Below, piece by piece: positions 36,941 through 48,226 of a DNA stretch of 64,000 nt. Every line of letters starts with the position of its first letter. Within the stretch, counting starts at the first letter, position 1. The DNA lies in NCBI GenBank assembly GCA_951812925.1, contig OX638372.1:36702245-36766244 (forward strand). The letters run 5' to 3'. The notes below the pieces were generated by a model, which did not search any database, was not told the origin of the DNA, and saw nothing but the letters and a program-made list of their open reading frames with translations. Made by a program: the position numbers and the translations under genes. Source of the DNA: Calliopum simillimum. Lineage: Eukaryota > Arthropoda > Insecta > Diptera > Lauxaniidae.

Positions 36941-36981
36941 AAAAGAGAGTCTCCGAGAGAGAGCGAGTGAGAGTGCGCGCG
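36941..36981. promoter_or_regulatory. GAGA-factor-type cluster
   Basis: A purine-rich run (AGAGAGT, CCGAGAGAGAGCGAGTGAGA) ends in GTGCGCGCG. Clusters of GAGAG are known binding sites of GAGA factor (Trl) near fly promoters. It lies about 470-500 bp upstream of the predicted start at 37446, in a locally GC-richer island unlike the repeats on either side. Confidence 0.45.
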
Positions 36982-37443
36982 TAAATTTCAAAGGAAGATA
37001 TTCCCTTAGCGCATGGATCAAATTGAAGGCGGGTGGCAGACAGATACTTGAAATCTTGACAGTATAATTTTATTCGAATGATTGCTACAAAATAAAATAA
37101 AAAAAAAGTCATTACTTTGTTTGTTTTCATAAGTAGCTCTCATTGCAGTTGAGAGTAACTTTCCATTTTTTTATTGCCGGTTTTTTTTTTTTTTAAATAA
37201 AAGCAGCCGTTCTATTGAAACCGCCGACATTCTGTGCACAAACGTTTCATTAAACTTATGCGAATTGTGTGCTTTTAATCAAATTAATTTGCTAATAAAT
37301 TTTGACAAAACATATTTTTTTTTTTGCAAAGTAAAATTTTGGGGCATACATAAAAAGTAGCAGTCTCCAATTTCAATTTAAAGATATCGCGCGCCAATTG
37401 TCTACATGAAGCTGTTTTTCAAATGCGATCAAGCGGTAACGTA

Positions 37444-37478
37444 TCAGTTGATCAATTGAATTCGCGGTTAACAGTTCG
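37444..37478 (+). promoter_or_regulatory. Inr + DPE core promoter
   Basis: TCAGTT at 37444-37449 is an exact match to the arthropod initiator (A+1 at 37446). AGTTC at 37473-37477 matches the downstream promoter element RGWYV at exactly +28 to +32, the strict spacing this pair requires. There is no TATA box. It lies in a CG-containing island (GCGCGCC, CGCGG, ACGCGCG) unlike the AT-rich surroundings. Confidence 0.6.
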
Positions 37479-37559
37479 TCGGTTCGTTGCTGTTGGTGGC
37501 TAAAACGCGCGTCTTTAATTCTTCGACAGATTGTGCGTGAAAAGTGAATAAAATTTATG
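37446..37559 (+). other. Predicted noncoding first exon of the membrane-protein gene
   Basis: It runs from the predicted start to a possible splice donor, ATG|GTAAAT, at 37560. The final ATG would lie in 5' UTR. Joining to the acceptor at 42225 is inferred: that is the next plausible exon on this strand and the promoter has no other partner within 4.7 kb. Direct evidence is limited to the core promoter and the donor-like site. Confidence 0.35.
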
Positions 37560-37834
37560 GTAAATTTATTTTGAAGAAAAATTTACTGATTAAATTTACG
37601 TATGTACTTCATTGTAAAACAGATGTATTAATATAACTATTAAAGATAAATAAAGTGGTAGTGTATTACTAATTTCGAAGCATGTGATGGCACTCATTAA
37701 GGATATATAGTTTTCGAGATATTTTAGTCCTGTACAGATAGTGTGTTTGTGATTATTTTCATAAAAAGAAAAAAATAATCAACAATAACAGATGTTATTA
37801 AATTATTAAAAAATAAAATTTTAATGCGTTATGT

Positions 37835-38116
37835 ATTCCGTGTGGTTTCAATGACTTTTCATTTCGGAAGCTTTTTCATGAAAATGGTAACTCCCACGAT
37901 AAAAACTATGAAAATCTTTTTTGTGGAGAATTACAGGTTCTATAAATAATATTAATTTGTAATTACGTAAATGTAACCGTTTAGGAAATAATCGATAAAA
38001 TCTAATTTTGCGACTTTTTGCGTTTTGTAAGAATATTTCCCAAACAGTTACTTTTTCGTTAAAAAGCTTGCTAAGTGAAGAGTAATTGAAATCACACGGA
38101 TTTTGAAGCGGGCCTG
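37835..38116. mobile_element. TIR element of the CCGTGTGGTTTCAATGAC family, copy 2
   Basis: The left TTCCGTGTGGTTTCAATGAC pairs with the inverse of GTAATTGAAATCACACGGA near 38083-38101, followed by GCGGGCCTG. It is a short relative of the 54959-55341 element. The left tip lacks the outer GGCCTGTTCC. Confidence 0.6.
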
Positions 38117-38174
38117 AATACATTAAAAATTATAATATGCATTAATGAAATATTGAAAAAAAAAAAATCGGACT

Positions 38175-38450
38175 TTTTGTTAAAAAGTGTTTAAATTTTT
38201 TTCACCAAGAAATTTTTTTTATAAAAAGAACACTTCAAAATGAATAGGACCAGTTACTTAGATTTATCAATTTACAATCTTTAGTGTAAGCTATAAATTT
38301 TTGAAAAAACACCCTTTTCATGAAAATGACTAAACTTCAACACCTTGCATTTTAACAACAAATGGTACTAGGACCAAATCCTCCCGGATTGTTGTTTTTG
38401 CACACCGGATCTAACATATTGCCAAATTTGAGCGAAATCGGAGAAATGTG
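38175..38450. repeat. Dispersed repeat, copy A (inverse of 47980-48226)
   Basis: AAATCCTCCCGGATTGTTGT, GCACACCGGATC and TTTGAGCGAAATCGGAG appear inverted at 47980-48060. The match continues to the AAAGAACACTT stretch. The two copies are about 9.7 kb apart in opposite orientation. Confidence 0.6.
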
Positions 38451-40209
38451 AGTAAATTCGCAAGAAATTTAACTTTACTTGTGTAACTCCTCGACTTATC
38501 CACTGCAATGCAACGGCTGTTGCGACAGTCACATTGACCGCTTTGTGACGGAATTCCGCGGTATCGCGTATTCACAGAAAAAATGCGTGTTTGGTATCGT
38601 TTGTTATGTTTTTCGCTGAATCGAATAAAACTAGTTTCAGAGCTCAAGTTACCAACTTTTTACGGGACAACATTTTTCGAAATCTACACATTTGGTTCCA
38701 TCTTGTGTCAAATTTTGGTACCTCTAGCTTGAAATTTGAAGGCCTGGACGCTACTTTTGAAGTCACAACCTAAATTTATTTTATATAGGTTTTCATACAA
38801 AAAAAAAAAAAAAAAGTTAAAATACAAAAATGCTCATTACTCAAAACTGCGATTTTCGAGTTACCAACTTTTACGTTGGACGTATCGATATTTAAAATGA
38901 GTGATTTTTCAAAATATTTCTATGTATCAGTTATGAGTATTTCTATGTTTCAGTAATGAGAAAATACTTTTAGGCGCTGTTTACAGTAACCTATTTTTTT
39001 AATGACTCCAGTTTTGTAGTGAGTTGACCAAAGATTCTAATTCCCTTTAAATTTTTATTCTAACATATTTGTAGTAATTGGACAAAAATAAAAACAATTT
39101 GGAAATGTGCCCTTTTGTTATAAACTTTTTATAAATCACTCTTATTTTACTTTGATTTCACCATTTGGTCATTTAAGTTGTTGTCTCTAGGCATTATATG
39201 TAAGCACCTATATTGCCTGCGCCATATAAAAATATTAAAGGTTTTTTCGGAGACCATAAAAATGTCTAGCAAAATCACAGAAATTAGATCGAAATAAGCC
39301 CTTTTGTAAGAAACTACGATCTTGATTTTCTCTTGAAAAAGCCATTTCAACCTCCCGAGGAGGTAAATAAAGGGTGCTAGGGGTTGATCACATTCCTGAA
39401 ATCAATTTTTGAGTCCATATTCAGGTTCAGCGTTCCAAAAAACATAAAAATTTGAATGAATTTTGAGTGTTTATAGCTAGTGAAATATCGTCTAACAAGT
39501 GGGGCTAAGATTAAAATAAATGCTTACAAATTTGTTATATCATCAGATCCATTGAGCTATTGGGGTCTACTCTCTGGCACACGACATTTTCTTTTTGTGT
39601 GCCTGTATTATCGTTTGTTTTTTAATTTTTTGTATCAAAAAAATATATATTGGCAACATAATTAACTCAATATCTCAGCTAGCGGTTGCTAAGGACATGT
39701 GATTCAAGTTTTTTTAGACACTGTAGATATTATACTTTTATTTTAGACCCGCTTGGACCGCAAAAGTTTGAAAAATTTAAAATAATGAAAATTTAGAGCG
39801 TAATTTGTATTCAATCTTCCCAATAATATAATACCTTTCAGAAACTGTTAATTGGCGAAATATATTCAACTTACGTCTATTAACTACACTCAGAAAGAAA
39901 AAATTTAAAACAGTCACTTTAACAGCCGACCGAACAATATTACCGACGATCTTCACTTGTACAAAACTAAATAACTCTTGTTGCCCTCGAAAAAGTGATT
40001 CGTTTGAACTAGTGTTAATGTATAATATCGCCAATTCAATATAATTTCTTATTCCTCAACTATGCCTGACAACAATACAAAGTCCATTCGTGGATCAGTT
40101 GACATGCAATTTTTTCTCGAACGTCTTCCTAGATTAGCCAATTTTACCACTGTGCGGCACGCCGTGGTGAGTTTTATGATCTATACATAAAGCGTTCTTT
40201 TACGTTGGA

Positions 40210-40411
40210 ATTTGACCTTGACTGTAGCTCACATAGCTAAGCAACGCGTTTTCTTTCATTAGAAACACGGAGTAAAGGGTTTGAGTGTGGCTTCGGACAA
40301 GAATTAAACAAAACTGATCTGATGAGGCTATATACATATATGTATGAAAATATATAAATATATATGTGGAAAAAGCCGAAACATATGTTATCAATTTTCC
40401 CGGTAACACTT
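40210..40411. repeat. ~250-bp repeat, copy 2 (left part)
   Basis: An inverted, diverged copy of 30150-30405: AGAATTAAACAAAACTGATC, GAAACATATGTTATCAATTT and GGTAACACTT all align. It is cut at ACTT by the 40412-41612 insertion and resumes at 41613 with ACTTGCTGCGTCTGTTATTG. Confidence 0.6.
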
Positions 40412-41612
40412 CGCGACCTTAGAACAACAAGGTTCTATCTACACTCACATCACTTTCAAGAAATCTATGTTTGAATATTTCGTGTCGTATAACTTTCATG
40501 AATTGATTTTAATCACAATGTTATTTATATTACAAGCATTTGATTATCGCAAGGATTTCATTGATACTAAAATAATTAAAATACGTTGCCTAGTTAATAA
40601 GGAATTTAAGTTTAAAAAATCGATAGAACTTTGTTGATAAACGATAAGGTACTTGAAATTGAGAAACAAGGTTCTAACTGCCAGATAGAACTTTGTGTTT
40701 CTGTAAGATTTTTTTTTTTTTTCAGATAGAACTTTGTGTTTCTGTAAGAGAGCAGACAAATTAGATAAAATCACGTAATTTTGTTAAACAAGCCCCGATT
40801 TTGAGCCGAAATGGCTCATTTTGCTAGTAATTGGACTTAGAAAAAACCAGCACTTAAGATTCAAGCAGTTTTTGAAAAATGGTCGAAAAACGGTTTTCGA
40901 AAAATGGTCGAAAAACGGTTTTCGAAAAATTTACATACTTTCATGTATCATTTAAATCGAGTATAACTTTTTAAATAAAAATCAGTTTGTATCTCGTTTT
41001 GAAGAAGAAAAACAGTACTTTATGTTTCATTCAATAAAAAAGAGAAAAACTATTTTGTGCGTCTTCTAAACAGCCTCAAAAATCGTGGTTTTGATCATTT
41101 TTTTAACATTTATGATAGGATATCTCCGAAACCATATAAGATATAGCAACTCTGATGCCATATTCGGATTCAGCGTTGGCAACTATATCGAAAATGACTA
41201 TCTTCCATTCGATTTCCTTAATTTTCCAAAACCGTTTTTCGACCTTTTTTCAAAATCTGCATAAATCTTAAGTGGTGGTTTTTTCTAAGTCCAATTACTA
41301 ACAAAATGAGCCATGTCGGCTCAAAATCGGGGCTTGTTTACCAAAATTACATGATTTTTTCTAATTTGCATGCTCTCTTACAGAAACACAAAGTTCTATC
41401 TGGCAGTTAGAACTTTGTGAAATTAATTTTAATTTGAATATGTGTAGATAGAACCTTGTGCATCTCAATTTCATTAATTATCTCAGAAACCATACGAGAT
41501 ACATATATTTGAGTAGCGGTAATCGAAAGAGCGTGGTCTATTTAGTACGAAGCAATATATAACTCAATTTCACAAAAAATGTCAGTTAGAACCTTGTTGT
41601 TCTAAGGTCGCG
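40412..41612. mobile_element. 1.2-kb foldback element with CGCGACCTTAGAACAACAAG ends and ACTT TSD
   Basis: The TIRs share CGCGACCTTAGAACAACAAG and continue with GTTCTA. ACTT flanks both sides (40408-40411, 41613-41616). Subterminal arms pair over some 300 bp (TTGAGCCGAAATGGCTCATTTT on the left; inverse GAGCCATGTCGGCTC on the right). Inside are short tandem copies of CAGATAGAACTTTGTGTTTC and AAAATGGTCGAAAAACGG. A 4-bp TSD would suit Chapaev-like CACTA relatives, but no transposase is present to decide. Confidence 0.8.
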
Positions 41613-42225
41613 ACTTGCTGCGTCTGTTATTGAAAAATTGCAAAAAAATTACTTATCATACTTATTATATTTCAATTAAAAAGCGTGTTGGTACTTTCAT
41701 TAGTAGGTACAATACAAGCAAAATCAGTTAATAAACTAACTTCATGGGACGTTTTCTTTGGGATTGAACGGACATTATTAATAAATTGAAGGATATGTAT
41801 CTTACCTTTCAAAGTCATGCTTGAAAAAATATAATAAACTGTAAACAATTAAAAAAATATTTGAAAATTTCAATTATCCTCCAAAATACCTACACATAAT
41901 TCTAAATATTATACTTAATATGATATGTATTTTATTTTTGTTTTGTTTGTTTTTGTTCAGATTAGTAAAATTTTCTTAGTGAAACTTTTGGAAGTATTTC
42001 TAATAAACACCTTAGATAAATTATTCAAAAATAAAGTAAAAGAATATAATAGTAACAATAGTTAATATAAAACACATAAAATATTTACAATTTTGTAATT
42101 TAATAAGATTCCTCATGGTGATAATTCCAGTTTAAGTTTCGATTGAATGCTTCATTTCATTTTTAACATGATAATTTTTTATTAAAATTTATAATAACAC
42201 TTAGTTTTTCATTTATATTCCATAG

Positions 42226-42348
42226 ATTAACGTTTTCAAACTTCATTTGGTGGTACATAATCTACAACTATTTATTTATACAAGAATTTAACAATGGAGT
42301 CCTTGGCGCAATCAACAAATATGAAGCGTTTCGTTATACAAGATACAT
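42226..42348 (+). CDS. Predicted first coding exon of the membrane-protein gene
   Basis: A good acceptor (polypyrimidine, then ATATTCCATAG ending at 42225) precedes about 70 bases of 5' UTR. AACAATGG at 42291-42297 is a good fly translation start, and the exon reads MESLAQSTNMKRFVIQDT plus one extra base before a strong donor, T|GTAAGT at 42349. It ends in phase 1, the phase required by the acceptor at 57195. Joining gives a phenylalanine and continues without a stop. The connection across ~14.8 kb is inferred from phase, strand and the absence of competing exons; no signal peptide is visible in these 18 residues. Confidence 0.45.
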
Positions 42349-43174
42349 GTAAGTAAATACTTTAATTTATGCCTATATTTTCATATACTGAAAATACAAT
42401 AAATAGTACATATAGAGTTTTACTGAACTTATGATACACTTTTACTTAACTATCATTGTCAAAGTTCACCAGCCATTCATTGTTATGGATGAAAATGTTT
42501 TTTGTTCAAATCATAATATATATGTACATACTCGTATATACAATAAATTCAGCTTGAGTTCTGTGTGTAAAAATACGTTTACGTTGGTCGATCGGGTTAT
42601 TGAACGATCGGAAATATACTGCACCCCTTATATCATTCATCAAAACACATATGGGAGTCTAGGCTGTGTGGACAGCTTTTGAGTATTTTTGCTATTTATA
42701 TAAAGAAAGTTCGAGAAATATGTTCACACCTCTTGTAAACATGATAACTGTTAACATAACTAGACGGGAAAAAAATCAAATGTTAAATTGGCAACAAAAA
42801 TAGTTAGTGCATACTTTCAAGTTAGCATTACTTAACATGTATGCAAACATGATTTGAAAATTTAATTAAAGGACGTACATTAGAGTGGTCCAAATTTTGT
42901 ATGGTAAAACCAAAAGTCTTGAAATGTTAAGGTGCACGCGACTTTTCAGTATCCATGAATTCTGCTGATTACAAAAAGTGCTTTGGAAACAAAAAAAAAA
43001 AAAAAAAAATTGTGTTTTGTAGTAGGCTATGAAAACCAACTTTTTCAATTGTAATATAATATATTTAATTTTTGTATAAGACTTCAAACTGAAAAAATTA
43101 AAATTCCTCCTATTAAATAAATTATTAAAAACCTTAATTTCTTACAAATCAGTAGTGGGATATAAAGAAGAATA

Positions 43175-43500
43175 AATTCCACCCAATTGCATATTTCTCA
43201 AAACGTACGGCTCAAGCTGAGTTAAGATACCACAGTTTTGAGCTTGAAACATTATCAATTATTTATTCTCTTCGCCGGTTTCGAACATACTTAGAAGGTA
43301 TTCCCTTAAGAATTGTCACAGATTGTAAATCGTTAACTCTTACCTTAAACAAGAAAACTGCTAATGCACGTATTGCTAGGTGGGCTTAAGAATTGGAAAA
43401 CTACGACTGCACCATTCAACAAAGAAGTGGCACCAACATGGAAACGCTGATGCCATCAGTCGAAATCCGATTATCGCAATAGTACATTCTGAAGATATTG
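43175..43500 (+). pseudogene. Ty3/gypsy-like RNase H fragment
   Basis: One plus frame from about 43178 reads HPIAYFSKRT, then RYHSFELETLSIIYSLRRFR, RIVTDCKSLTLTLNKK and ARIARW, the ordered motifs of the RNase H domain that follows reverse transcriptase in Ty3/gypsy elements. The FELETL glutamate and the VTDC aspartate are active-site positions. An in-frame stop follows ARIARWA, and a frameshift occurs just after GTNM near 43440, where the usual VDALSRN tail is lost. No LTRs, gag or integrase are seen nearby. It is a short dead fragment embedded in the surrounding DNA transposon. Confidence 0.75.
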
Positions 43501-44878
43501 ACATACAACTCCAGACCACACAAAATAGGGATTCAATCATTTTATAGTTAAGAGACCAACTAAAAAAAAGGAGAATATAGGCGATTTCATTTTAAGTGAT
43601 GGACTCGTTTCACTCGTGCTTATTCTGAATATGGTTACAGTTTTTGAAATATCCTAGCTTAAAAATACAAAAAAACAGCGTTTTCGCTATTTTTGAAGCG
43701 GTCATAACACGATAACTTTCAGCCTTTTATCTTCTCTTCTTATATGAGATAAAATTGTATGTACTTATGTACGGGCAAAACTTTTTTTCGAAAACGGCTA
43801 CAGCGATTTTAATGAAACTTGGAATAGTGATAGATTTTAGCATACAATAAAGAATGAGCTAGGCTTGAACTTTGAAAATGCTCACCAGAGGGCGTGGCAT
43901 CGCATTAAATTTTAAATTTGATATGGTCATAACTCGCAAACCATACAAGATATTTGAATAAAATTTGGTAAACGGGTACGGTTTAATAATGCCACGCACG
44001 AATTATTTTGGGTGCGTGGCATATCCCATTTATTTATTTTAGGGCATTCTATTTCACCAAAAAAAAAATTTGAGTTTTTAATATTTTTCTATACCATTCG
44101 ATGCTTTCCGAGTTTTTTCTTATTATTATTCTCATCGGTTTATTTATCATTTTGAAAATGATCGTTAGAAGTGAAAAGATACAGGTTTCATAACAAAAAA
44201 TAGCTATGAAAAAAAACATCAACTAAAATAATAAGATAAGATTGTTGACCGAGCAGGGATCGGTCTCCAGGTACTAGTGATTAAAAGAACCAGCCTTTTT
44301 CTTCTAAATTCAATTCAAATTTCATCAAAATCTTTTTATTCCTGTAAACTATCGTAAATTGTATTAAGGGATTTTTGCATTTTTCAACTTTTTAGGTTAG
44401 GATATCGCTGGAAAGAAAAAAAAAGTATCGGTATTGTATTTTGCTTTAAAAATAGCAAAATTGGTATTTTTTGCAATTTTAAGTTTTAATATCTTAAAAA
44501 CTATACGAGATAAAACAATTAAGTATGACACAGGACTAGGAATGAGCATAAGGAAATAAGAAAAAAATCACTTCTTGAAAGTTCAGATACCTCAAGAAAT
44601 TTAAAAATTTTTACATTTAAAGTGCTGCTGAAAAAACTGCCAGAGGGTAAATAAATTATTTTAACTAATTTTATGAACTTTATTCATTATTTTGCAAGAA
44701 TCGAAAATTCCATGCATTTTTCAACTTAGAAAATTATGACCAGTAGGAGAAGAGAAAAAAACTACTAAACATGACATATGTTTCGGTTACCGCCACGTAA
44801 CCATCATCAGACCAATTTATGTTTTTAATTTAATTTATTTTAAATTAAATGAAATAATTGAAAAATTTAGCTTTTTGT

Positions 44879-44963
44879 CTGAGGCCGGGCTTAAACTAGG
44901 AACCTTTGAAGTCAATCTCTCTACATAGCGCATTTATCAACGGACTGCGCTGTGTGCCCTCAG
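44879..44963 (-). other. tRNA-like stretch, possible SINE head
   Basis: On the minus strand the sequence has an A-box-like GCGCAGTCCGTTGATAAATG and, about 35 bases on, GGTTCCTAGTTTAAGCC, close to a B box. The ends TGAGGGC and GGCCTCA can pair as an acceptor-like stem with one mismatch. No standard anticodon arm is convincing, so a tRNA gene is unlikely; a tRNA-derived SINE promoter or chance are the alternatives. Confidence 0.25.
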
Positions 44964-45435
44964 AAAAATTGCTAGCTTAAGTGCCTATATGGATGTAGTG
45001 AGGTTTTTTTCTCTTTACTCATTCATGTTGTTGTTTTCGAATCTTGCGAAATAATGACTAAAGTTCATAAAATTAGTATAGTTTTCATATAGTCAACATA
45101 AACCATTTTAATAAATAATTTAAAACAAAAGGTATTCTTGAAAAAATGCAATTTAATTTTTGCAAATACCTTGTTTTGTCCTAAAGATATAGCATTTAAA
45201 CTGAAAAAGGTACTCAAAATCTCAAAAATTTCTAAAATTCCAAAGTTCTTTTCGTCGCGTGCACATTGACATTTTAACACTTTTGGATTTTGGACCACTC
45301 TAATGTACATACATATTTTGCTTTAGCATCAATCAGTTTTACAACTATCTATTTATAGTACAATGTGCTTAGCAAAAAGTGCATATAATATATCGAGATG
45401 TTTCTTCAATTAAATTGTTGGAATTTCCATACATA

Positions 45436-46254
45436 GCCCAGGAAAATAAGACATTTTCTGCGAAAAAATTCCCAGTGGAAATTTTTCACCGGAATTGTCT
45501 TTATTTATGCATGATACACAAACTGTGAAAAGTCCATTGCAAAGTCGTGTGCGCATAAAAAGTTATTAAGGCTCAAAGGTCGCTAAAATCAGTTTTTTGC
45601 AAATATCTCGCTAATGATATGTGTACACATATCGCTTATTTTTTGTAAATCTTGTAATTCTCTATAAATTTGGTCCCATTACTTTTTATCGTAGTACTTA
45701 CCAATTCGCAGATATCCTTAAAAAACCAGTAATTTCGAAGCCTTAACGGTTATTCAAGAATATTTTTAAGGTCATGAGCCGTTCGAAAAAAAAATTTTGC
45801 ACGGTATATAGAAAATTAAATTATCTTTCAAACGGCATTTTAATTTTGTTTGTTCAACTTCTCATTGAAGAGTTATTGCAATTTAAAAAGTAAGATATTT
45901 TAATATGAACTCATAGGTAGTATTTCATATCATAACTGTTAACAACTTTTTAAATTGGGTGATCTCCTAAACTAGAAGTCGTACGCAAATACTTTTAACG
46001 TACTTTTGTAGGAAATTTCCTGTGCTACAAAATTGGAGACCAACATTTTTCTGTAAAAGTTAGCATTAGCGAGATATTTGCAAAAAACTGATTTTAGCGA
46101 CCTTTGAGCCTTAATAACTTTTTATGCGCACACGACTTTGCAATGGACTTTTCACAGTTTGTGTATCATGCATAAATAAAGACAATTCCGGTGAAAAATT
46201 TCCACTGGGAATTTTTTCGCACAGAAGCTCTTTTTTCGTCTTATTTTCCTGGGC
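45436..46254. mobile_element. 819-bp foldback element with GCCCAGGAAAATAAGAC ends
   Basis: GCCCAGGAAAATAAGAC forms the TIRs, flanked by TA (45434-45435, 46255-46256). About 200 bp of each end pairs, for example TCACCGGAATTGTCTTTATT on the left with AATAAAGACAATTCCGGTGA on the right, and CGCTAAAATCAGTTTTTTGC with GCAAAAAACTGATTTTAGCG. The middle is unique and noncoding. Confidence 0.8.
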
Positions 46255-47572
46255 TATACAGAATATTAAAAAAAAAAAAATATAAGCTATAAAACTTAAA
46301 TGTTTTTTAAAGAAAAGAAAAATTCTAGGGCTCTCTAATCATATATGTACGGAACCCTTCGAATTAACTGTTGCAAAGTTTGCACTCACACAAACCATTG
46401 GATGGACAAACTAAATTACTTAGGCGCCGCGCTTAGTGAATACTTTTGAGCACCACTGTAACAAGTGTCAGATAAATTTCATGTTTATACACATAACTAT
46501 ATTATCACATATTTCCCTTTATAAAAAAAAAAAAATATATTATTTAATAGTAAACTGCTGTTGTTACAACTTGACTATGTTGTTTTTGTTTAAACATAAT
46601 AATTAACGTTTGCACAGTTGCAGTTGCACAGTGATGCGCTTTGTCGAGTCCAAGCCAAGCGCACGTAACAAATCTGTTTTTCCATTCATTTTCCACATGC
46701 AATGCGACAATTGCGTCATTACGAAAAACTTAACAATGATTCGAAAATTACATGGTGATACAGATCGTTGTATCCGTTATCTGTCACAATAACGGCTTAT
46801 TAGATTGACATTCGCTCTCATCGTAATAAATTAAGCGTCGAATCTTTTTCCTTTTTTTTTTTTCTTAATTCTTTTAAGCACGAACTTATTCAATTTTATC
46901 ATGTCACTTTTGCATTAGTGAAAGTTTCAATTAAGAATTTTTTGGTATAGAAAGAATTTAATATGGGCAATTATTTATTAATTCCAATTATTACGAGCTT
47001 TAGGCCAATTATTTGACTTCAGTTATTTAAAATCTTATGATTAATTTTCGATTCTACTTTAATTGCAGATTACAAAAATTTTGGAAATTAGCACATGCCC
47101 ATTAAAAGACAAAAAGTTTTTTAAAAACTTTCTTGAGATTCTGTCGGTCTCCATAACAAATTGAAAAAAAAAATCGATTCAGCGGCTTAGCCGTCACAAC
47201 GTATTTCCCCATTGTGGGCGTTTCACCGCCCGCTATAAAATGAAAAATATTTAGTACCTAACCTTCCAAAAAGATATTGAAGGTTACATGTATAACAAGA
47301 TAGGGTAATTTGTAATTATAAGACCTGATACGGTGGCTTAAAGTACATGCTAGTTTTTTCCATCAAAGTCCATTTTGAATTATATCGATATTTTCCATTT
47401 CCTCGAAATATCGTACTTATCTTCCTTTCTTAAAAGAGCTAAAATTGTAGATATGGGTGAATGTCACGAAATGCCGAAAAACACCTGTCCCAAGGGTGTA
47501 TTGCGCGATTGAAGCAAAATTTCGACCATCCCACCATGACATTGTTTCAAAATTAACATTTTTAGTAATGTA

Positions 47573-47937
47573 CAGGGTGCTCCATCTTTTATGTCGGTAT
47601 GTAAACGCTGAATAACTTTCACATTTACCAACCGATTGATTGCATCAGATATGTTTTGGAAACGTCAATTCAGTAAAATTTTTGCCATGGATCGCTTCAC
47701 ACCGAATCGACGCTATAACACCCGAGATGCTTGGAAAGGTAATGGCAAACGCAGAAAAAAGGAGTCATTTTGTAATTGTAATAAAGGTGGCCACTTAATT
47801 GATATTGTTTTCAAAAACTAGTCCAAAAAAATTGTAAAGAACCAAACTGAATAAAAATACATCACTTATAGAAATCGATTGTTTTTTCTCAAAGTTATTC
47901 AATGTTTACATACCGACATAAAAGATGGAGCACCCTG
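47573..47937 (+). mobile_element. 365-bp internally deleted Tc1/mariner-like element
   Basis: CAGGGTGCTCCATCTTTTAT forms ~48-bp TIRs with two mismatches, flanked by TA (47571-47572, 47938-47939). A plus frame ending at 47821 closes with GGHLIDIVFKN, the kind of C-terminal GGHxxxIIF ending seen in Tc1/IS630-type transposases. It is probably the last few codons of a transposase kept after deletion of the rest. Confidence 0.7.
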
Positions 47938-47979
47938 TATATGAAGCAAAACACTCCAAGCGTACCAGCTGAAAATTTT

Positions 47980-48226
47980 GTTGTCTCCGATTTCGCTCAA
48001 ATTTAGCAATATGGTAGATCCGGTGTGCAAAAACAATAATCCGGGAGGATTTGGTTCTAATACCATTTGTTGTTAAAATACAGGGAGTTGAAGTTGGCGT
48101 TTTTAGTCATTTTCATGAAATGGGTGTTTTTTCAAAAATTTATAGCTTACACCAAAGTTTGTAAATTAATATTTGTTAGTAACTGGTCCAATTCATTTTT
48201 AAGTATTCTTTTTATAAAAAATATTA
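47980..48226. repeat. Dispersed repeat, copy B (inverse of 38175-38450)
   Basis: Same words as copy A in reverse orientation (CTCCGATTTCGCTCAAATTT, AATAATCCGGGAGGATTTGG). It is interrupted at its right end by the 48227-49107 element and appears to resume near 49110 (TTTTTTTTCACCAAAATTTT). Confidence 0.55.

Larger units (their letters stand above)
37560..42225 (+). other. Predicted intron 1, filled with repeats
   Basis: It holds the foldback element at 37835-38116, an inverted dispersed repeat at 38175-38450, the split repeat at 40210-40411/41613-41650 and the 1.2-kb element at 40412-41612. The remaining stretches (38451-40209, 41651-42225) show no gene or RNA. Confidence 0.35.
42878..45305. 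mobile_element. TA-flanked TIR element with CATTAGAGTGGTCCAAA ends and acquired inserts
   Basis: The left end CATTAGAGTGGTCCAAATTT pairs with the inverse of the right end, CATTAGAGTGGTCCAAAATC. The TIRs continue through CCAAAAGT and GTGCACGCGAC. TA flanks both (42876-42877, 45306-45307). The 2.4-kb interior includes a retroelement RNase H relic and a tRNA-like stretch. The tip is related to that of 13421-14912 (CATTAGACCGGG), and a solo end lies at 13300-13415. Confidence 0.7.

Noticed and set aside
44240..44300. GACCGAGCAGGGATCGGTC hairpin as a tRNA T-arm
   Set aside because: It is a single stem-loop with no accompanying A box or acceptor stem.
46610..46792. 60-codon plus frame with several cysteines
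   Set aside because: No good splice sites, no conserved pattern, and its position inside a repeat-filled intron. It could be an exon but nothing supports it.
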